Origin: Ustulina deusta
Lineage: Eukaryota; Ascomycota; Sordariomycetes; Xylariales; Xylariaceae
Direction: 5' to 3'
Assembly (NCBI GenBank): GCA_023159155.1
Contig: JAJNNX010000026.1
Span: forward strand, 62,001 to 126,000
DNA: 64,000 nucleotides
The notes beneath the pieces were generated by a model that was not told the DNA's origin, made no database searches, and worked only from the letters and a program-made list of their open reading frames with translations. Of this stretch, positions 1-12,205 are shown in pieces. The translations under genes were made by a program, and so were the position numbers. Every line of letters begins with the position of its first letter. The stretch's first letter is position 1.

Positions 1-687
1 ACTACTATTAATAGCTTGATCTTGATAGTGAAGATAGGGATAAAGAGAGGAGGGTGTGATGACTCTTCGTGGATTTTATAGCTAGCAGACTAGTTCCCGT
101 CGTTGAATAAGGGCTCGTAGCTCGAATGTTCCACTCCGAGGAGCGGACGATCACACGTGCATTCATCTGGACAAGAGTTAGGGTTATCATCCTCGTTAGC
201 TGAGAAAACCGGTTTGGTTTGTGCTAGAAGAGAGTATTCCCGAATTTCAAGATGTGTGGGAGGCAGTATGACAATGGTTAGGGTACCTGGGCTAATACCT
301 GCCGTCATCGTACAACTTACAAGTGATGGATTAGTACGCTCTCGCTATCCCATCTTTGTCGGACTACAGCTGAAATAGAAATCCCCTTGAAAGACTTTGG
401 GCTGCGAAATAGGATAAGCAGTAGATATGCGCATCTATTCACGTTTCCTCAACTCCTGTGAAAAGCGGCGCTAAGCCTACACCCAGAGAGTCAGTCCACA
501 GCGGCCAATCCCCTCCATCGTGTGAATCTCTGCTCGTACATCGTTTCCGCACGATACACTCTAGGCATTAGTAATCGGAAATGACCTCGCATTATATATA
601 GATCCGAAAACTAGAACAGCGGCGCGCCCTACCTTCCATCATTCTTCAAAGAGACCGCTGCCTCCCCATCGCGCGACACGGCCCACT
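1..687. other. Gene-free left edge / promoter of the phosphatase gene
   Basis: No supported gene. Only short open frames without family resemblance occur here. The last about 60 bases before the ATG at 688 are pyrimidine-rich and are probably core promoter and 5' UTR of the downstream phosphatase gene. Confidence 0.5.
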
Positions 688-2321
688 ATGTCTGTCGAAT
701 TTGAGAATATTCTCAATTTCCGCGATGTCGGAAAGACAGTGAATGACTACCTCGGGAGAAAGTAAAAAAATAACCCTGCCCCATCACGATGCCTGAATCG
801 ATCAAGTTTCTCTAACGGAAGCATAGAGTCGTCCGGGAAGGCGTGCTATACCGCTCAGCACGACCAGGTACACTATCTAAACGCTACCAACATCATGTGC
901 CCGGGAGTGCTCGATTCAAGAAGCCTCCGCTGGCGAGAGTGCGCTTCTAGCTGACAGCGTGCAGACGACGCGACGCTGAAGGACCGGAGGCGTCTCGCGG
1001 AAGAGCTAGGCATCAGGACGGTTATGGACTTGCGAAGCAAGTACGTCTACAGTCGTTGACTATTCGCCTCTGGTGAACTCCTCCTCCCCCGAGCCACTAA
1101 AATCTCCATCTATCCACAAGCTCTCCTCATATCTCTAATGCACCAAGACTGATCGCGAAATTGCCCTCAAGGACCGAGCATCTCGCCCAAGCCGAAAAGC
1201 GACAAGCGGACTCGAGGATCCCAGCACGCCTGCAATCAAACGCCGCGCTCGCGGAGCCTATGCAGATCCCGGGATTGCTATACCGCGATGTGCGGGTGAC
1301 GGGGCGGCGGCTCGAACGAGCCCTGTTGCGCCAGCTATCGTGGTGGAATTTCATGTGAGTCTTATTGACCTGACTTTACTATCCGCTTACTTCTTCGCTG
1401 GACTTCGCCTCCTCTGATGCGTCCACTGCCTGTATTTATCCGATGGAAACACCCAACCTAAAATATCAAACAACTAACATATGCTGAACGACGAAATAGC
1501 AAATTGATTTTCTTGTTCATCTTCGGCTTCCGCGTTCAAGCAATCCGTATAATGGGGCAAGAAGTGATGCAGCCGCTTGGTCTCGTAGGCCGTGAGTCAA
1601 TTCTCAGATACATTCTCTGCTTTTCTCGTCGTGGTGACACTTTCTAGGCCCGCAGAGCTTTTTTCTTTCTTTCTTTTTTTTTCAATCGGGGAAAAGATCA
1701 TATCCTAGATAGACATTGTCACAGTTTCGGGGACACCCTCGCAGATCACAGTCGAGATAGCGATGGTAAACTGACTCCGAGTGCTGCCACAGTAAGTCTC
1801 GTAACACTAGATGAGTCCGGGCCCGAGATTGTCGAGGTAAGTTTGCCCACTTTACTTTCGACTCTCACTCACTCTCGCTGCATTCATATTACCTCCTTCC
1901 CAACCCATCTTCAAGCTCCCCCTCCCCTGGAACAAAGATCTAAGTTGGGCTCCTAACACAGGCCCTCCAAATCCTAACATCCAACCAAACACCCAACCCA
2001 ACCCTTGTCCACTGCACACAAGGCAAAGACCGGACCGGGATGATCATAGCGTTAGCCCTGCTCATCCTGGCCGTGCCGACGGACGCCATAAGCCACGACT
2101 ATCTCCTCTCGCAGCCCGGCCTCGAGCCCGAGCGCGACGACCGTGTGGCCGAGATGCTGCAGATTGGCCTCACTCCTGAATGGGGGGATTGTCCGCCAGA
2201 GTTTATGCAGCGGGTCCGCGCACATCTCGACGTGCGATATGGCGGTGTTGATGGATATCTGGATTCCATAGGTTTCGGAGCCGAGGACAGGGCTCGGTTG
2301 GTTGACGTGCTAGGAGCATGA
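688..2321 (+). CDS. Tyrosine/serine phosphatase family 3 (Y_phosphatase3-like)
   Basis: Predicted cysteine-dependent protein phosphatase of the bacterial/fungal family 3 type, probably cytosolic; the substrate is unknown. Model: exons 688-761, 827-867, 965-1040, 1172-1354, 1500-1591, 1709-1836 and 1962-2321, giving 317 aa. The N-terminus has NFRDVG, then EGVLYRSARP and RTVMDLRSK, the usual order in this family. The P-loop HCTQGKDRTG lies at residues 215-224, with catalytic Cys216 and Arg222 present. The last exon supplies the helical tail. Splice sites of introns 1-4 and 6 are clear. The acceptor of intron 5 (after 1708) was chosen because it is the only one that keeps frame, so residues around 156-165 are uncertain. 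The gene converges on the tRNA methyltransferase gene, 217 bp away. Confidence 0.82.
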
Positions 2322-2538
2322 CGAAGTTGAGGGAGAAGAAAAGAGCGTGCCTTATGGACCATAAGCTGTAGATAGAGAATATATGTTGCACGCAACTCGC
2401 GAAAAATGAATATTAGATGGTTTATGTGGGCAATCATTCCCTGCTCAGGTGCCTTGACCTCTACAGGACCCATAGCCACCACATGCACAAGTTGAACACG
2501 TGTTGTAAAGGGATCGTGAAGGTTGTGTGGAATTAAGT

Positions 2539-3887
2539 CTATTTCTTTCTAAAGCTACCTTGCATCCAGCAACGATACATCTTGAGCTTCTTTGCTCTAT
2601 TAACAAGCATCCGTCTATCAACGCCAAGCTCTTCGACATCGAATAGTTGCGATTCCCGCGCGGCGGATGGCTTCTGGGGAATAGGATCAGGAGCGGTTTC
2701 GTTTGTCCCATTCTTGGTTTCACTCGTGGGCGTCTCCTCTTCGAAGACTCCGCTCCATATCCGAGCAAGCTCATCCTTCTCGAAGAAGTAGACACGTGTG
2801 CCATCGCCCCTGATATAAAAATTCTCTTCGAGGTAACGGCCCTTCTTGAACCGAACCTGCGCTAGATCACCTCTACCGTAATCACGAAAGCACACCTCCC
2901 CGCCTGGTTTCAGTACACGATAGATATTCCGTACCGCTTGCTCCCACTGTAGCGGCGATAGGGCGGAGAATATGAAGATCATCAACACGACGTCTACGGT
3001 GTTCTCTTCAACGCCGGGTGGCAATTCTTCACTGGCGACATCCCACACGTCGGCCTGCATCAACTCGCTATTGTACTCGGCATGGGAACGCATGACTTCT
3101 ACGGCCTTCTTCGAGAAGTCACAAGCATGGACTTTCAGCTTGGGATTCTTATTATTGGCTAAGATGGGGAAAGCAGTATTACCGGCACCGGCGCCGACTT
3201 CTAACACAATTTTGGGACCGGCGTCTTCAGCCGTCACTGTGCGCAATACAGGAAATTCCTGCTGCAGCCACTTGCGATTCTTGAAGAAGTTGGCTGTGTT
3301 ATTCTTATAGAAGAGGTTCCAAAATCTCGCCGGGTCCGAGTTGAACCTGTCTACAGCCATATCATGTTAGCCGAGGCCTAGAATAATGGACTGTGTTGTG
3401 ATTGAAATGGGGGATTGGTGATAAGTCAGATGGGAGCGAAAGACTATTTGGATGTAAGTTGTCATCAGATGTAATCAGATGAACTATGCATAATTGGGTA
3501 TCATCAGGACACCAGGGCCAAGGAAACAGTAAGATCAGGAATGCGATACATACTCTTGTCAAAATCAGAGACTGGCGACGCTCGCTGCATGGCGAACTGC
3601 TGCTCAGAGTACTCCTTGTACGCATCGTCAGTCTCCACATGATCCCAGGCGTTGAACTCGAAAACGTCGTCGCCCTCGTCCAAGTAGCGCGAGCCGAACA
3701 TGAAGGGATCGGTCCGCTTCATGTTGTACTGCGGATCATGGCTTCGGTGAGACGGCAACTGAGCAGCCTTTGCCTCAGTCCCTGGTGCCGGTAGAGTCTC
3801 TTGCACAGTCAAGGCAGAGGCCTGTTTCGCGAGTTCAAGATCCGGGGAGGGCACCGCATCGACTGCAGTAGCCGTAGTCGTGGTCAT
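2539..3887 (-). CDS. trm140: tRNA(Thr/Ser) cytosine-N3 methyltransferase, METTL2/Trm140-like
   Basis: Class I SAM methyltransferase expected to make 3-methylcytidine at position 32 of tRNAs. Exons 3554-3887 and 2539-3350 on the minus strand give 381 aa. The intron (203 nt) has a GTATGT donor, GCTAAC branch and TAG acceptor, and its removal restores the family string DFDKNRFNSDPARFWN. Motif I VLEVGAGAGNT is at about 159-169, followed by HACDFSKKAVE and the YRVLKPGGEVCFRDYGRGD motif. I chose the second Met (3887, MTTTTATAV) as start; an in-frame Met at 3938 is possible. Yeast Trm140 carries an actin-binding extension made by frameshifting; nothing like it is seen here, so this is the METTL2-like short form. 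A separate METTL6-like paralogue could exist elsewhere. Confidence 0.9.
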
Positions 3888-4399
3888 TATATAAAAGATT
3901 GTATGCAATACCGCTTCTTCTTTACGCGGGGCATTCACTCTATATTACCGTGGATGGTTGGTTGTTGACATCCTCGGAGTTGTTTTCTGGACAACTGAGA
4001 GAGAGTGAGGAAAAGCGGGAGGAGGAACCGAAAATTCATTGGTGGTCAAAAAAAGAATAAAACGAATTACTTAACTTTAGTTCGGTGGCTGGTACGCTAA
4101 CTCGCTACTAATCTAGGTACCTTGTGGCTTGCGATAAGGTGTTCATGCACTAGATAAAGATCTTATCGAACATCACTGGACTGCCCAGTTATAGACAGAC
4201 CTCTTTCTGTTAGGCTCGCGATTCCACTTACACAATGCAGCAAAATACCTAGTCTAATGCCGATTTGTACGATATGGATATACATTGACAAAACTGTCTT
4301 GTTAACCGACTATCTTAAAATGGATTTATTATAGCGTGAAGATTCATTTCCGCATGTCATAATTATAATTTCTCTTAGTTCGCCGTCCTCCCACTCACC
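3888..4399. other. Divergent promoter region, trm140 / coq10
   Basis: 512 bp between two divergent starts. AT-rich around 4250-4380. No gene or clear regulatory motif was recognised. Confidence 0.5.
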
Positions 4400-5119
4400 A
4401 TGCCACCAACCCGCCTCCCCCTCCCGCGACTCCAATTTCCCTCGTCTCCCGTCCAACAACCGAGACGAACCTTTCTCAGCTCTATCCTTTCTTCTTCTCC
4501 CCTACCGCCACAAACCCTCACGGCCTCCCGTCGACTCCCATACAACCACGCCGCCCTCTACAGTCTAATAGCCGACATTGACAGCTACAACACCTTCCTG
4601 CCGTACTGCAGCTCTTCGCGCGTGACGTCCTGGACGGCGCATAAGGACCCCGAGTTCGGTCGTCGCTGGCCGACCAGAGCCGATCTCACAGCCGGCTGGG
4701 GCGGTCTAGAACAGACGTACACGAGTCGGGTGTTCTGCGTGCCCGGGTCTATCGTGGAGGCTTTGAGCGGCGAGGGAGCGCGTAGCGGGATCGCGCCGGA
4801 TATTCTGGCTAGATATGGATTGAAGGACGAGCCCACTTCTGTATCTCCTTCAACGGTAGGGAGTGCGAATGGCGGGGAAGAGGGCGTGTTTAAGACTCTA
4901 GTGACGCGGTGGACCGTAACGCCCACAACATCAAACGGAAGAGACGGAGAAGTCGTTCAAAGGACTGGCGAGCAAACCGAGTGGAGCGATGTTAACCTGA
5001 ACATTCGCTTCCAATTCGCGAATCCGCTATATGGGGCTGTCAGTTCGGCCGTCGCTGATAAGATCGCGCCGATAATGATCGAAGCGTTCGTCGAGCGAGC
5101 GAAGAAAGTTCTGGGTTAG
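4400..5119 (+). CDS. coq10: Coenzyme Q-binding protein COQ10, START domain, mitochondrial
   Basis: Lipid-binding START/polyketide-cyclase family protein that binds ubiquinone and is needed for its use in mitochondrial respiration. Single exon, 239 aa. The first about 40 residues are rich in Pro, Arg and Ser with few acidic residues, as in a mitochondrial targeting peptide. The START fold begins at RRLPYNHAALYSLIADIDSY (about 44-63) and is followed by FLPYCSSSRV, the hallmark of the family. A WSDVNLNIRFQFANPLY strand-turn segment leads to the long C-terminal helix with VADKIAPIMIEAFVERAK. A Gly/Ser/Glu-rich insert at about 135-160 is larger than in animal COQ10. It is divergent from trm140 and converges on the ULD gene. 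Confidence 0.93.
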   Translation: MPPTRLPLPRLQFPSSPVQQPRRTFLSSILSSSPLPPQTLTASRRLPYNHAALYSLIADIDSYNTFLPYCSSSRVTSWTAHKDPEFGRRWPTRADLTAGWGGLEQTYTSRVFCVPGSIVEALSGEGARSGIAPDILARYGLKDEPTSVSPSTVGSANGGEEGVFKTLVTRWTVTPTTSNGRDGEVVQRTGEQTEWSDVNLNIRFQFANPLYGAVSSAVADKIAPIMIEAFVERAKKVLG

Positions 5120-6123
5120 TATCGCAAACTCCAATTAAACAATGCCAACAATTTCGCCCAGAGGGGTTTTGTTCATAAGATGGACGAGATCCTCAAATAA
5201 CAATGGTCCCTCTTCAGGTCTAGGAGGTTGTAAGTTGTGGGAGAAAAGAAGACGCATCCAAGGAGCATCCAAGGATTTCCTCACTACGTCCGTCCCCATC
5301 ATCCAATATGCTCTATTGTGGAGGAACACATCTGTACACTTCTTAGACTGTACACTACGGTATAGATACTTAGACGGCTTACGGCAGAGAAATTCGCCAG
5401 AGCACAGCAAGCACGTGGTAATGAGTTATTTGTATCAGCGGTTTTTATAGACTTTCTTCGGATTTTACAAAAAGCAAGCAAATCAGCGCCCTGCTGACCC
5501 CGAGTTCTAGGGACACTCGGCCATATGGAAAGATTTCTTCTAGATCAATACCCATAGCATAGGTCCTCCTACCTGGCCCTTCCCTCATAGTGTTCCGGGG
5601 CTCACACCTTGTGATAGCCATTGCTCTTGTTTCCGTATGCTGTTCATATAATCGTCTCTGTTGATCTCATCCCAACAACACGCCAAGGTTGGTAGACAGA
5701 GCGAAATTCCAATGGCTCGACCTAACCCATGCTACAAAACTGCGATGCTCATTAGCAAACAGAGTGATGCGAAAGACATGGTCAGCCTATCATCAAAATC
5801 TCTTTGTTTTTAGCAAGGAGAAGCCACGCCAGCGCCAACATTCGCCAATGTCGCTATAAGTCTCAATGAATCCATCTCGGGCCGGGGGTATAATGCAAAA
5901 TCAGCTCAGGCAAGAAAAGCGATTTGAGAAAGGACCCATGAACTCTAGATGAAGCGAAAGAATGTATACGCTGCGAATGATGCTTGCGATGGGGAAAACT
6001 TTGGCTGACAGGACCGACCCAAACACCAAAGCATATTCAAATAAGTAGTATTTATTTCTTGGACCTTCAAAGTAGAGTATTAGCTCGCGTTCAAATAGTA
6101 GACTAAGTTGGTATGGGATCTGC
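5120..6123. other. Convergent 3' region, coq10 / ULD gene
   Basis: About 1 kb between two convergent genes. Short open frames only; probably the two 3' UTRs and terminators. Confidence 0.5.
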
Positions 6124-8412
6124 TTACTTTCTGCTCGACTTTGCGGGTTTGGCCCCTACCATCCACGACAAAACGCCCTGATGACCTTTGCTCGACTTTT
6201 TTGACGGTTTATTGACATTTATAACGTGTGGAGGCATTTGTCCGCCTCCCATTGGCTGCTGTGGTCTAAGGCCAGGAACATGATTCGGAGGCGGTGGCGG
6301 GCCTCCTGCCGGTCGATGATGGCCAAGACCAGGTCTCATACCAGCTTGAAATGGCATTCTCCCATGACCTTGCATACCAGCAGGACCGGCAGGACCGGCA
6401 GCGCCAGCGGGCATACCGGGACGCCCACCCATGGGCGCGCCCATGCCTGGTCGGTCCATCGGCCACAAGTGCATGGTGACTTGCCAGTCAGGCTCTATCA
6501 CCTTATCCCAAACTTGTGGGAGAATGATTTCGCCGTTGGGTCCGATCAGATCGTAATGCCCGTGCTGCACATGAGGGCCAATCACGTCGACATGCAAGAA
6601 TGCTTGCTTAATCAGTTCTTCCATACCCTAGATAATCCGAATATTAGCAAGCGTGACGAAAAGAGCTTAATGCTTGGACGCACCTGCCAGGTTTGGCAAA
6701 TATGGTAAGGGAAGCTAAACTTCCTCCCAACAGCGTCTTTGAAGCGTATAGGTGCCTTGTCCTTGCCGAGGCTCTTCCGGTTTGCCTCTTCCGCTTTTAC
6801 TTTTGCTTCCTCAAGAGCTTGCTTTTTGAACGCATCATCGGCCTTCTTTTTGGCGTCTTCTGCAGCCTTGGCAGCCTCAGCAGCCGCCCTCTCATCCTCA
6901 ACCTTCTTACGTGCCTCGATCTCTGCTTTGAGCTTGGCTTCCTCCTCTAAGTTCTTCCGCCACGCAGCTTCTTCTGCGGCCTTCTGAGCCGCTGCCGCCT
7001 TAGCCTCTGCTTCGGCTTTAATAGCTGCGTCTAGCCGAGCTCTTGCAATAGCTTCGGCTGCGGCTGCGGCCTCGGCCTCCCTCTTTTGTCTCTCCTCGGC
7101 AGCCTTGCGCTCTGCGTCTAACCTGTCACGTGCTTCTCGTTCCATACGAGCCATAGCTTCAGCTTCTCTTTTGGCTCGCTCGGCCTCTGCCTTGCGCTCG
7201 GCCTCCAGTCTGTCACGGGCGTCCCGTTCAAGGCGAGCGAGCGCTTCCGCTTCTCTTTTACTTCGTTCAATCTCCGCCTTACGCTCAGCTTCTAATTTCT
7301 CACGCGCTTCTTTTTCAGCGCGGGCAACAGCTTCAGCTTCTCTTTTAGCTCGCTCGGCCTCGGCTTTGCGCTCGGCCGCAATAGCTTCACGTGCTGCCTT
7401 GTCAGCTTCTTTGCGCGCGTCCTCGATCTCCTTCTTAGCCTTCTCTAGCGCGAGCTTTCGCTCTTCGGCACGAACCTCCTCATCTCTCCGCATCTGTTCC
7501 ATTTTGCGTACAAAGGCTTGTTCGGCCTCTTCCCTAATACGTGCTTCGAGTTCTTTCTGTCTAGCCTCTGCTTCTTTCTTTTCCTGTTCTTTTTTTATTT
7601 CTGCTAACTGCTTCTTCATAGCCTCCTTTTCGGGATCTTCCTTCGGAGGCTCGGGAGGATTAGGTGTCTTAGGTGGAGCAAGTTCGGTCGGCGGCGGCGG
7701 CGGCGGCTGCCAGTGGTACTGTTGTAAAGGGCCTGGCATTTGATAACCTGGAGGAAAATAGTTCCCATGCCCCCCGTACGGCATCATTTCATTCTGCCTT
7801 CCCCAATGGTCGTTGTTGAAATAATTGCCGCCAGTCGGGGCAGGTGCAAAGGGGTTATTCCCGCCATATGGTCCGTAAGGAACTACCCGCGACTCGTAGC
7901 CATAACCACCAGCACCAGCACCAGCACCAGCATGACTTTGAGGATACCCTCCGGGTGGATGGCCGCGGCCATAGAAGCCGGCCGCCGGCGGGCCGTACGC
8001 GCCACCACGGCCGTAGTAATCGTAATCAGGATCCAGGCTGTCTGTAGGTGGGCGAGAGCCCCGATGGTGAGATGCCGGTCGGTGAGTGAGTATATGCTGT
8101 CGAAGGGGCTCGCGCGGATGACGGCTTTCAGACCGGTGAGGTCTTGCTGGACTGGAGGCGGAATCTGAAGGGTCTAGTTCGTCGTCGTCGTCGGCTATGT
8201 CGTCGTCGTCTTCCCAGTCTTCGTCTTCGTCGTCTTCGTCGTCATACGTGCTCTCCCTACTAGGGTCTTCGTCTTCGTCGTAGTAGTCACTGGAGTGAGT
8301 ATTAGGTGTAGCGCGAATGCGAATGCGAGTCCTGGATGTCCTGGATGGTTGAATATTAATCCCGTGTTTTGAAGATGCTGAAGGGGCCGAGGGGAATCGC
8401 GGCTTACGGCAT
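6124..8412 (-). CDS. Coiled-coil protein with fungal ubiquitin-like domain (ULD_2-like)
   Basis: Fungal protein of unknown function. Model: exons 8408-8412 (ATGCC), 6684-8340 and 6124-6627, 721 aa. The last intron (56 nt, GTGCGT...GCTAAT...TAG) joins FSFPYHICQTWQ to GMEELIKQAF, making one continuous ubiquitin-like domain at about 531-600 (contains HYDLIGPNGEIILPQVWD). Residues about 2-130 are acidic (DED runs) and Arg-rich, then a Gly/Tyr/Pro-rich stretch, then about 250 residues of ER/K-rich charged helix. The tail is Gly/Pro/Met-rich. The start is inferred: an ATGCC|GTAAGC donor pairs with a CATCCAG acceptor at 8341 and closes the frame. A longer intronless N-terminus from 8582 remains possible but is poor in family character. 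Confidence 0.78.
7072..7420 (-). repeat. Four tandem 87-bp units encoding 29-residue charged-helix repeats
   Basis: Inside the ULD gene, blocks reading AEAERAKREAEA...DRLEAERK recur at 87-bp spacing (about 7072, 7159, 7246 and 7333). Each codes for 29 residues with period-breaking substitutions. The DNA copies are diverged, so this is an old internal duplication. Confidence 0.8.
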
Positions 8413-11400
8413 TGGGGGTGAAAGATTGGCGAAGTGTGCTTCACTCGTAATGGACGTTGAGGACAGCTAGAGCAAAGAGACGCGTGAAGCAATGTATGTG
8501 TTGGGCTGTGTCTATGCGAGCAATTCCCTCTATCGAGCCGCTTCGACAATCCAATTCGCACCCTTGAAAACCGGGTAAACAAGAGCGTAGAATTCGGTGC
8601 CTCGGAGGAATAGGTAAAAAGGGAGGTGCAGGACAGTTGACGACCAATCTAGGACGGAGATGCGGTGTGCAGATTCGATGTCTAGTCTAGTCTGTGGTAG
8701 GGATGGCAGGAAGAGCGGCAGTATGACAAGATGATAGTCGTCGTAATTGGTCAACACAGTAATCCAGAAATTTGACGGTGGATTCAGCTGAAATGCTGGA
8801 CTGGAGACTAATAGGTAGGGCACCGGGCTCTTATAATAATAACTGGGATTTCCCGAGTACTTGTTTTGTTCCTGTTGTCAGGAGAACGTGGATGATCCTT
8901 GCTCAACGAAGCCGAAGTGGTTGAGTTGGGCGGGAAAAATGGGTAGGTTGGGTATTGGGTTGCTGCGAGTTTCGCGGTGTGTGGGAGTGAATGCGGGCGG
9001 TTCAGGTTGTCAACAGAGCGGGGAGGGTCTGCGACTCGCTCAGGTTGTAGTAGTGGAGGTCGTGTAGCAGGTGCCCGGCAGCGGGTGGTGGGATGTTTGT
9101 ACCGGTAACCGGTATCTAGGTAGGCTCTCCTTTGAAAGGAATATAGGTATGTAGGTAGCCGTAGGTATGTATGTAATCTGTATTTATGCAACTAACCGGT
9201 CACCACCCTTGAACCCGTGCGGATCTCTTGGATCTTCTTGAGGTCGCAATTCACCCGCGCTTTGAAGAGTCTGCGGAAGAGAGGAGAGGATCTGGTGTGG
9301 GATCCCTTCTCGCAGAGGCTGTCGAAGCCGCAGCAGAGAGCGGAGGGATGTGAGGGGAAGCAGTCTCAGATGCGCAATGCGAAGCACCCAGTCCCTTTCT
9401 TCCCTTGTGTGTCAGAACACGAAGGAATCGGCGACGGTGGTTGAGTCAGAGGGGAGCGGCCGGTAGATATACACAGGAACAAGCACCTGGACTAGCACTA
9501 GTTAGACTACCTAAGACAGAGCCCACGAGCCGGCGCCAGCGAGGGGTGTTTGGTATATGCAACTAATAAGAGCATCGTCAAGCAGTTGCGCAAAGAGCGG
9601 TAGATCCTGTAGGTAAGACGACGGGAGCGACTCGCAGGCTGGGCAAATCGGAGGCCAGGAATCACATAACCAAGGCATGACCAAGGCATAACATCCAACC
9701 TAGTGCCTCCCAGCCGTCCCAGTTGCAGCGCGCAAGTCGCAACACACCCGGTCCGTCTACATGTGTACATATCGAGCAGGTAGGGAGACATGGATCGCCA
9801 CTAGCCGACCTCAATTGGGATCACGATGCACCTCTTATCTCTTATACGCTTGCATCGAACAAGAGGGTGCACTTAGCCCGACAAACACTTGAGGTATTTC
9901 CCACGGTTGTTTCCTATTTCCAAGCATGGGTAGAAACCATCCTGCCTTTGAACAACTCCTGTTTGAAAGCCGACTGACTCAAGATGCATGGTTCGGCACA
10001 GGATACTCACAGTACCGTCATGATGCGGGCCTTAGATTAGGGATAGATAGAGAACTAGCACGTACAAGAATAAGTGAGGTTGCGCTATTGACAGCAATGT
10101 CCCAAGTTCCAAGCTCCGAGCCCGAGTGTTGAAGTGTTGAACACCCTAAAAAGAAAAGAATGGGGGGAAGAAGAAAAGGCACGCAGGCAGAGTGCAGCGG
10201 TGTGGCGTAGCGACAACTGGAAACGAGAGAAGAGAGAGCATTCCACGTTGACCTACCTAGAGACTTGGAGTGAGGCGAAGCGTCAGAGGGCGGAAATACT
10301 AAGTGGGCTTTTAAACATGAGTTGTTCACAGGGATATTAGATAGGGGAGACAAGTCTCAGAGGCAGTGCTTTCCATTGTACCAGTCGCAGAATCACAGTT
10401 AACGATGTCCGAAAATGGGTGGACTTGGACAGGGGGGAAGGAGATGGAGATGGAGATGCACAGCAGGCTGTCTGTGAGACTACCTAGTCTGCCTACCTGC
10501 CTAGCAGGATACCTAGTATCTAGGTGCAGGACTCTGTATGCGTACACCGCTGTTGCTGCTGCTGCTGCTGCTGCTGAGATTGCTGCTGTGGTAGATGACT
10601 ATGCGATTGTCAGGTTCTGCAGGTTGTTTGCCACCCGTAAGAGCTCACGACGCACGTCTGAGCAAGAAAGAGGGGAGACCTAATCACACGTTGTTGGGAT
10701 CGTTTTTGATTTGCATGGAGGGGAGCCGCAGCCAGGGAAATCTGTACACTTACACCGAAAAGAAGAACACCAGCGAACCCCCTTTTGCATCCATCTTAGG
10801 TAATCTAGATCTCCGTCTTCTAGCCGGTATTCTGGGCGTCTTACCCTGTCGCTTTGGTTGCCTTGTCATTTAAATTTTCGCCATCGGGTTCTTCCACGCC
10901 AGATGTTCTAGACGGTCGGAGGGGCCATTATTACGTTGCTTTGTTCCAAGTGGAGATGAAAGAGCCACCTCTCAAGAACAAAGACCGGTTGAGCCCCCGA
11001 CTCGTATTTTTTCCCACCGATCTGCGCCTGGCTTTTGCTTATTGCTAGATCCATCCGTTAGAATCCAGTACGGATACACTATCAGGGCGTTGAGGACCTA
11101 CCATGTACAGATCACGGCACATACTATATCGCGTGCATTAAGAAGGACCGGATCGATCTCGGATGTCTGGCATGGTGTCATCGCGTGCTGCGAGACGTCC
11201 ATGTATGTAGGTAGGGTAAGTAAGTCATACAACATCTGTCGAGGACACGGCTGCGACTGGACGATCAGTGAATAACCATACAATACACTTTCTGGATACT
11301 CGGCAACCTTCCAAAAGCGTCACAATACTGTGAAGCCAGACAATTTCACTGACTGGGCCATTGTTTACTACAAATACTCCGTTGCGCCAGTGTATCCCGT

Positions 11401-12205
11401 ACATCCCTGCTTGGCCTGATTCTGGCCTGATAAGCCCGACGGCACGAATCTCGTGGAAGAGAGCTCGGACCGCGACAACTCATCTCTGCTTCCAACCAAA
11501 CGACGACGGGATATGGAAACTTTGTGCCGCCAGCAAGACAGGATGACCCCATCGCCCCTGCTACATGTACAGTACTGCGTAGATGTTGCTTGACTAAAGC
11601 GGGTAGCGGCTGTAGTGTTCGTCGATCCTCAATGTGGCACCTTGTGACACCCACAAGAGGGTCGCTAACTATGGCTAGACCCCGCCTATCCTCCATGTAG
11701 ATGTTCAAAGTGAGCTCTGATCTTGATTATGTAACAACTATCTTGAGTAGTGCCGGGCTGATTGGCTGTATAAGGTGCAAAAAGATAGGCATACGATGCT
11801 GCCACAGTGCATCGTAAGATCATATTGCGGCTATTGCCTGTAAATTAGAGCGTTGGAGAAAAGTGAGACTAAAAAATGTCACTGGAGCCACGCGCCAAAG
11901 AAAATATAGATCAATGGACCCGAAGATTTAGGTCTGCTGCTAGCAACTTCTATCTGGAACAGCTTTCTGCCCAACGTCCCACTGGGCTTCCTTGGAATTG
12001 TAAACAGGGCTCCAACTGGTGATCATACGCGCGTCACTACGCATACTAGTGCTGTTGTGTATTCATAAGCCTTATCTGTAGGCCCAACCAGACGAAAATA
12101 CCAGAGATGAGTCAGTGTTGGGTGCAGCAACACATGGAGAGTCACCTTAGTAAATACAAGTTGTCCAGCTAACACTCGGCCGAGCTTATCAAACCGACGA
12201 CCGCA
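8413..12205. other. 3.8 kb gene-free stretch
   Basis: Upstream of the ULD gene and downstream of emc2. No open frame here resembles a known family or shows spliceable continuity. It contains TAGGTA-type words at about 9110-9190 and a GCT run at 10549-10575. It could hold a long 5' UTR or promoter of the ULD gene, or a non-coding RNA; nothing in the sequence decides this. Confidence 0.5.
10549..10575. repeat. GCT/CTG trinucleotide microsatellite
   Basis: About nine near-perfect GCT units, with further CTG units after a short interruption. Non-coding context. Confidence 0.85.

Noticed and set aside
7105..7743. 212-codon Ser/Ala-rich open frame on the plus strand
   Set aside because: It is an antisense shadow of the ER/K-rich coding repeat of the ULD gene.
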